Below, in pieces: positions 58,801 to 64,000 of a DNA stretch of 64,000 nt. The notes below the pieces were generated by a model that was not told where the DNA came from, ran no database searches, and was given only the letters and a program-made list of their open reading frames with translations. Positions within the stretch are counted from its first letter, which is position 1. Each line of letters starts with the position of its first letter. The position numbers and the translations under genes are program-made. The stretch is from Vitellaria paradoxa (taxonomy: Eukaryota > Streptophyta > Magnoliopsida > Ericales > Sapotaceae), in assembly GCA_019916065.1 (NCBI GenBank), contig CM034238.1, positions 25,841,246-25,905,245 on the forward strand, written 5' to 3'.

Positions 58801-61099
58801 GATCATGGAAAAGAATTTGAAAATTCTGAGTTTTTTGATTTTTGTGATGAGTATGGTATTTTGCATGATTTTTCTGCTCCTAAAACACCTCAACAAAATG
58901 GGGTTGTTGAAAGGAAGAACAGAGTTCTCCAAGAAATGACTCGTGTAATGTTACATGGTAAGAAAATATCTTTGAACAGAGTTCTCCACTGCTTGTTACA
59001 TTAGCAACAGAGTTTTTGTGAGACGAGGAACTAAAGCAACTTCTTATGAACTTTGGAATGGAAAGAAACCAAGTGTTAAATATTTTCACATCTTTGGGAG
59101 CAAATGTTACATTTATCGTGATAGAGAGTCATTGGATAAATTTGATGCAAGATGTGATGAAGAGATTTTTCTTAGTTACTCCACAAACAGTATAGCCTAT
59201 AAAGTTTTTAATTTGAAACATTCAACTGTTATGGAGTCAATTAATGTTGTTGTTGATGATAATCCTATTAATTCTGCTTGTAGGTTAAATTCAAGTGAGG
59301 ATGAACGAGAATTCACCATCTATCTACATGAAAAATCCTTGCTAGAAAACCGAGAAAATGAAAAAGAAGTTGAAGCTGAAGCAAGTGGAAATCTGCCAAG
59401 AGATGAGGAAAGAGGAAAATGAGGATGAGAATCAACACTCAACTCTTAATCCCTTATCAAGAGTGAAACTGAATCATCCATTAACACAAGTCATTGGTGA
59501 GGTAACAGCCCCTATGAATACTAAGAGGCAAGTTCGAAATAAGGTAACTTACTTGTGTTATACATCATGCATTGAGCCTAAAAATGTTAAAGAGGCTCTT
59601 CTTGACTCTCATCAGATTAATGCCATGCATGAAGAATTAGAACAATTTTCTAGAAATGAAGTTTGGGAACTTGTGCCTAGACCTAGTGATGTTAATGTTA
59701 TAGGGACCAAATGGATTTTCAAAAACAAAACCGATAAATTTGGCACTATTGTAAGAAATAAAGCTAGACTAGTCGCACGAGGGTACACTCAAGTTGAAGG
59801 AGTAGATTTTGATGAGACTTTTGCACCCGTGGCTAGACTAGAATCAATTCGGATTTTGTTGGCCATTTCTTGCTACTTGGGATTCAAACTTTTTCAAATG
59901 GATGTAAAAAGTGTATTTTTGAATGCTTTTATACAAGAAGAAGTTTTTGTTGAGCAACCAAAAGGCTTCATTGATCTTAAACATCCCAATCATGTGTTTC
60001 GTTAAATAAGGCATTGTATGGTTTAAAACAAGCTCCAAGAGCTTGGTATGAAAGACTTACCAAATTTTTGGTAGAGTCAAAATTTTCAAGGGCAAATGTA
60101 GACAAAACATTGTTCATCCATAGAAATTCTAAGGAAATTACCCTTGCACAAATCTTTGTGGATAACATTGTTTTTGGCTCAACTTCAGAAAAACATGCCT
60201 TAAAGTTTGCTGAACTCATGAAAAGTTAATTTGAAATGAGCATGGTTGGTGAGCTAAATTTTTTTTTGGGGTTGCAAATTAAACAATTGAAAAATAGCAT
60301 TTTCATATCTCAATCCAAGTATGTGAGAAATTTGGTTCAAAAGTTTGGACTTTCTACAACTAAGCATGCTAAGACTCCCATGGGCACAACTACCAAATTA
60401 AACAAAGATGAATCCGGGAAGAGTATTGATCAAACACTATACCGTAACATGATTGGTAGCTTATTGTACTTGACTGCTAGTCGTCCAGACATTGCATTTA
60501 GTGTAGGCATTTGTGCTAGGTATCAATCCTATCCCAAAGAATCTCATTTGACAGTTGTCAAACGCATTATTCGTTATGTAAATGAGACTCTAGATTATGG
60601 CATTTGGTTTTCTAATGGTTCTTCTTCAGAAATCACCTGTTATTCAGATGCAGATTGGGCAGGGTGTTGTGATGATAGAAAAAGCACTTCAGGAGGCTGT
60701 TTTTACATAGGAGGGAACTTGTTGGCTTGGCATAGCAAGAAGCAGAACTCCATTTCACTCTCCACAGTCGAAGCTAAGTACATTACAGCCGAGAGCTGTT
60801 GTGCTCAAGTTTTGTGGATGAAGCAAATGCTTTCAGATTATGGAATCAATCAATGTACTATGTCCTTGTTTTGTGATAACTTGAGTGCTATCAATATTTT
60901 CAAAAATCCTGTTCAACACTCTTGCACAAAACACATTGACATAAGGCATCATTTCATAAGAGATCTTGTTGAGAGACAAGTGTTGATTGTAGAACACATT
61001 TCCACTGATCAACAACTTGCTGATATGTTCACAAAACCATTAGAAGCTTCAAGATTTGAATATCTTCGTTCATCTCTTGGAGTGATACTTCTTGAATAG
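55824..61099 (+). pseudogene. SIRE-like Copia gag-pol, multiply broken
   Basis: Gag starts MDSQREGQSTVRPPF at 55824 and is open to a TGA at 56478. It continues in the same frame past several stops with a zinc knuckle CFECKGYGHFTNEC (56688), a coiled-coil region (about 56980-57290) and a second knuckle CHHCGIRGHIRPFC (about 57674). Protease follows with LDSGCSKHM (about 58038), then integrase LWHQRLGHVNYQD (about 58400), a frameshift at an A9 tract near 58705, KTPQQNGVVERKN (about 58880), and a lesion near 58990. Reverse transcriptase runs from about 59600 with NKARLVARGYTQ. The catalytic motif reads FVDN and not YVDD (60155-60166). RNase H has CYSDADWAG and LFCDNLSAINI and ends with TAG at 61097. 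At least eight disabling changes are visible. Confidence 0.9.
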
Positions 61100-62790
61100 T
61101 TTTATCTCAAGTCTGAGAATAAATGATCTTACATTTATTGCTATGAATTTAAATTGAAAGTAAGATCATATTGTGTCCCTTAAGTGTTTGAAATATTCAA
61201 AAGAGTAAGAATTTGTTTGAACTTGATATTTCCTTACACTTTCAATTTTTGGCCAATTGTTTTATTTTTGTAGATTTCTTTTTAAATCTCATGGTGTGTG
61301 GAGATTGTGTTGAAAATGTTGATTATTGAAATCACAGTTATGTTTTACTTTTACCTTGGCTGATGTCGAACACATGGTCAAATGAGATGGAAACTTTCTT
61401 GAATTCTTAGTATGATGTTTACTTTGGATTGACCCATAGTTGATTAGCCCACAATTCTCTCTACTCCAAGTTACAAAGGTTGGGTTGGGAATATTAAAGT
61501 TTTTGAGTTTGTTTCCTAATTAAAGTAATGAAAAGGGTTACCACTTTGTTCTCTAATGTTTTTCAAAAAGGGTGTTGAAGGTACAATAAAATAAAATGGA
61601 GAAAAGTGTGTGAAAACCTTCATCGCATTGCACTTATTGAATTAAATTTTGTTTTGGAGAGATAAGGATGTTTGAATTTAAATTGCAATATCAAATTTCT
61701 TCTCTCACAATTTGCGAAAGCTGCTGTGTTATTATTGTTGGGCAATTGATTGGTTTGACTTCCAAATAGACATCTTCTAGAGAATTTAAATGTGGTTCTA
61801 CAGCTAGTATCATGTCTCGAGATGTCGATCTAGTTAATTGAAAAGCATTTGTGTGGAATTAAAGTCTTATTTGACATACTTCTCTGCTCATTATGTGTAT
61901 TCTTAAAAGATTTTTACAAAGATATAGACATTGAGTCAATGATTTATTGTGTTTGTCAATATCCTGCTTTTATAAATTCTAAAAATTGAGTATTTTGACT
62001 CTTAATTGAGGCAGTGTGTTCAAACAATTGATTTTTATTCATAGCTTTAATTGTCTGTATCAATCCTTCTATGTTGATTGAGATAATTCTCTACGAGAAA
62101 GTGTTTTCATTGATAGTGGTTTTTGTTGACTGACTTTTTAGCATAAATTTGCTATATTGAAAAATGTTTCTGTGCAAGGGTTGTGGGAAGTTCATGTGAC
62201 TGTTTTGGGCACAAAATTCACTTGGTAAATCTCATATACTCTAAAGGGGTATGTTTTGTTTGGGCTAATTATTTAATGTTTCTTATGGAAAAAGATCCTT
62301 GACCTTGTCTGTCTTTCATTAATTCTATTTGGCAGCTCAATTTTGTTTCTTTTATCTTTTTGTATGCCCCACTAATTTTTTTCTTCTGCAGCGTAAGAAG
62401 TGGAGTGACTAACTTGGGCAATTTTCTGATTTGCTGAGTGCACCGTATAGATTTGATTCAAAATTGTGTTGCTGTGCTGATGTCATTTCTATGTATTGAA
62501 ATTTAATTGGCTTGGGTCTTTTTCAAATTGATTTTTTTTTTTTTTTGCCAATTTCGATGTGAGGTAAATCTGTTTACATGTTGAATAACTGACACGTGTC
62601 CTCCATTGTCCTTTCCTCTTTATTTATTATTTTGTGGTTTTATATTTTGGGTGTTTATCTCAAACACGGGTTTCAAAATTCAGCCGAAGCATTAAATTTT
62701 TCCCTTTTTTCCCTACCAACAGCTGCCATCCCTTCTAACTGCTCACATCGCTTTACCCACACACAAACCTCTTCATCTTCTTCTAAGCAC
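61100..62790 (+). other. Spacer between pol and the env-like ORF
   Basis: There is no open frame of note. The 1.7 kb is too long for a simple readthrough between pol and the next ORF. Confidence 0.5.
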
Positions 62791-62797
62791 TATAAAA
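62791..62797 (+). promoter_or_regulatory. TATA box ahead of the env-like ORF
   Basis: TATAAAA in the context 'cactataaaaccctaatctt' lies about 270 bp ahead of the ORF's first ATG. It has the layout of a plant core promoter. Function is inferred. Confidence 0.45.
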
Positions 62798-63060
62798 CCC
62801 TAATCTTCTGAAAAACACATTCAAGCCTCGATCTTGAAAAAATCTCATCTTGAAGGATTCCTTGAAATCATCTTGGACTCTTCCTCTCCACTCTTTCTAG
62901 GTGCGTGTGTCTTAGGTTTGTGTATATACCTATATCAGATTACATCAATACCCTCTCTCGTGCCTCATCAGAAACCCTTGTCATTTGGACTCCATCTGTT
63001 CATTATTCTCCACTTCACATACCTTCATCATTACTTAGAACCCTGTTCCAGTCAACAATA

Positions 63061-64000
63061 ATGGCAAAGGTCAGACTACCCAAGGGCTATCGTCGATCGG
63101 GACCAAAATCGACCAAAATCCCTCTTAAATCAGCCATGCAAAAGAAGAAGGGTTCTTCCACCCATGGTGGGTCTTCAGCCACTCCCAGAACCAAGGCAGC
63201 ATTCGTCAATGAAGGACCTTTATCGAAGCCCTCCTCTGCATCTCCAGTAAGGTGTGACTCTGACTCTTCATCTTCCGAGTCTGAAACCTTTATTTCTGGT
63301 GGCTAAAACCTATGTGAGTCAGTTTTCTTTCATCAACCGGTTCTCCTTGAACGGCCGGTTGATTTCTCCCAACTTCCTGGGGATTTTGTCTTCATCAAAG
63401 AGATCTTTTATAACCGGGGCTGGGTAGGAGTCTGTACTGAGTATAGGCATGCATCAGAAAACATTGTGCGTGAGTTCTATACTAACATGCATAATTTTTC
63501 ACATGGTTTTGAGTCCTTTGACACCAAAGTCAGAGGGGTGTCTTTCACTTTCACCGTAGACTCCTTTGCCACATACTTTCGCATTCCCCGTGTTTCTGAT
63601 GCCCAATATCCAAACCTAGATTGGATGTCTCTTCCCCCTCCATCTGAAATGGCTAACCCAATGAGAGATGCACCACAACCTTGGTTCCCGGGCATGAGTT
63701 TCAAACACAGTGAGTTTACTGTTCCATTTAGAATTTTGAATCTGATTGTTGATTCTGTCATCTCTCCTGCACATTACTGTTCTAACATTTCTGAAGAAAT
63801 GGTCAAATTCCTCTACTGTCTCACCCATGACATTCCTATAGATCTTCCCTCTATTTTGTTCCAAAACATCTGTAATGCCTTCAAGCAGAAGGGTACTCGA
63901 GTTGGACTGCCTTATGGTGTTTTTATCACCAATCTTCTCAAGTCCCAGTTTAACATAGTTCGTCAAGTTGATGAGTTAGCCCTTGCCCAAGAAAAACCTA
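63061..64000 (+). CDS. Env-like ORF of the SIRE-like element ('putative plant transposon protein' type), cut by the window edge
   Basis: The first ATG at 63061 starts MAKVRLPKGYRRSGPKSTK. The N-terminal 80 residues are basic and serine-rich, with a SDSSSSESE stretch. A TAA at 63304 interrupts the frame, which then stays open in the same frame to the window edge with YNRGWVGVCTEYRH, NIVREFYTNMHNF, TKVRGVSFTFTVDSFATYFR and PAHYCSNISEEMVKFLYCLT. The REFY..VRGV pattern is that of ORFs called 'envelope-like' or 'putative plant transposon protein' in legume and other plant Copia and Gypsy elements, as I recall them. No signal peptide or membrane segment is visible in the part present. Whether it ever acted as an envelope is unproved. 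Confidence 0.65.

Larger units (their letters stand above)
55750..64000 (+). mobile_element. SIRE/Maximus-type Copia retrotransposon, 3' end beyond the window
   Basis: Order: primer site, large Gag with two zinc knuckles and a coiled coil, protease, integrase, reverse transcriptase, RNase H, a long spacer and an env-like ORF. The long Gag and the extra ORF behind pol point to the SIRE/Maximus lineage. Many stops and frameshifts show that this copy cannot move by itself. Confidence 0.85.

Overview
This window is nuclear DNA from a flowering plant, most likely a dicot. It is AT-rich and has spliced genes with GT-AG introns, Copia, Gypsy, LINE, SINE, hAT and Tourist-like elements, and many (CT)n, (AG)n and (TA)n tracts. 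Nothing in it looks bacterial, organellar or viral.

Three host loci can be supported. (1) An intact MACPF-domain gene on the + strand runs from 11159 to 29349. It has seven coding exons and encodes 607 residues, and it is closest to my recollection of Arabidopsis At4g24290, in the family of the cell-death regulators CAD1 and NSL1. Its third intron appears to use a GC donor, and its sixth intron is 11.3 kb. (2) A small single-pass membrane protein gene of unknown function lies on the - strand (39322-40909, 139 residues from the first ATG). Its last exon sits in a tandem duplication, so a second intact copy of that exon lies 3 kb further on. (3) The last three exons of another unrecognised membrane protein gene lie on the - strand (41714-42267).

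Layout: 1-10 kb is decayed DNA with a kinesin pseudogene (4068-4585), a hAT transposase pseudogene (6330-8116) and a Gypsy Tat/Ogre-like LTR region (8330-10130). From 10.1 to 29.4 kb is the MACPF promoter, leader and gene. Its introns hold two SINEs, a hairpin MITE, a very young Copia element (19380-24532) and a non-autonomous LTR element in reverse orientation (26642-28566). From 29.4 to 33.2 kb is intergenic DNA with foldback and Tourist-like MITEs. From 33.2 to 39.8 kb is the tandem duplication. From 39.8 to 42.3 kb lie the two - strand genes. From 42.3 to 48.2 kb is AT-rich DNA with a nested 1-kb MITE. From 48.2 to 52.4 kb is a structurally complete LTR element with no coding capacity, filled with minisatellites. 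From 52.4 to 54.9 kb are fragments including a LINE. From about 54.9 kb to the right edge is a SIRE/Maximus-type Copia element with a broken gag-pol and an extra env-like ORF that runs off the window.

The transposons explain most of the sequence. The points most worth checking are the duplicated last exon, the competing GC and GT donors in the MACPF gene, the contrast between near-identical LTRs and a broken polyprotein in the young Copia, the coding-free minisatellite LTR element, and the TATA box ahead of the env-like ORF. I calculated splice sites and LTR ends by eye, and no homology search was possible.
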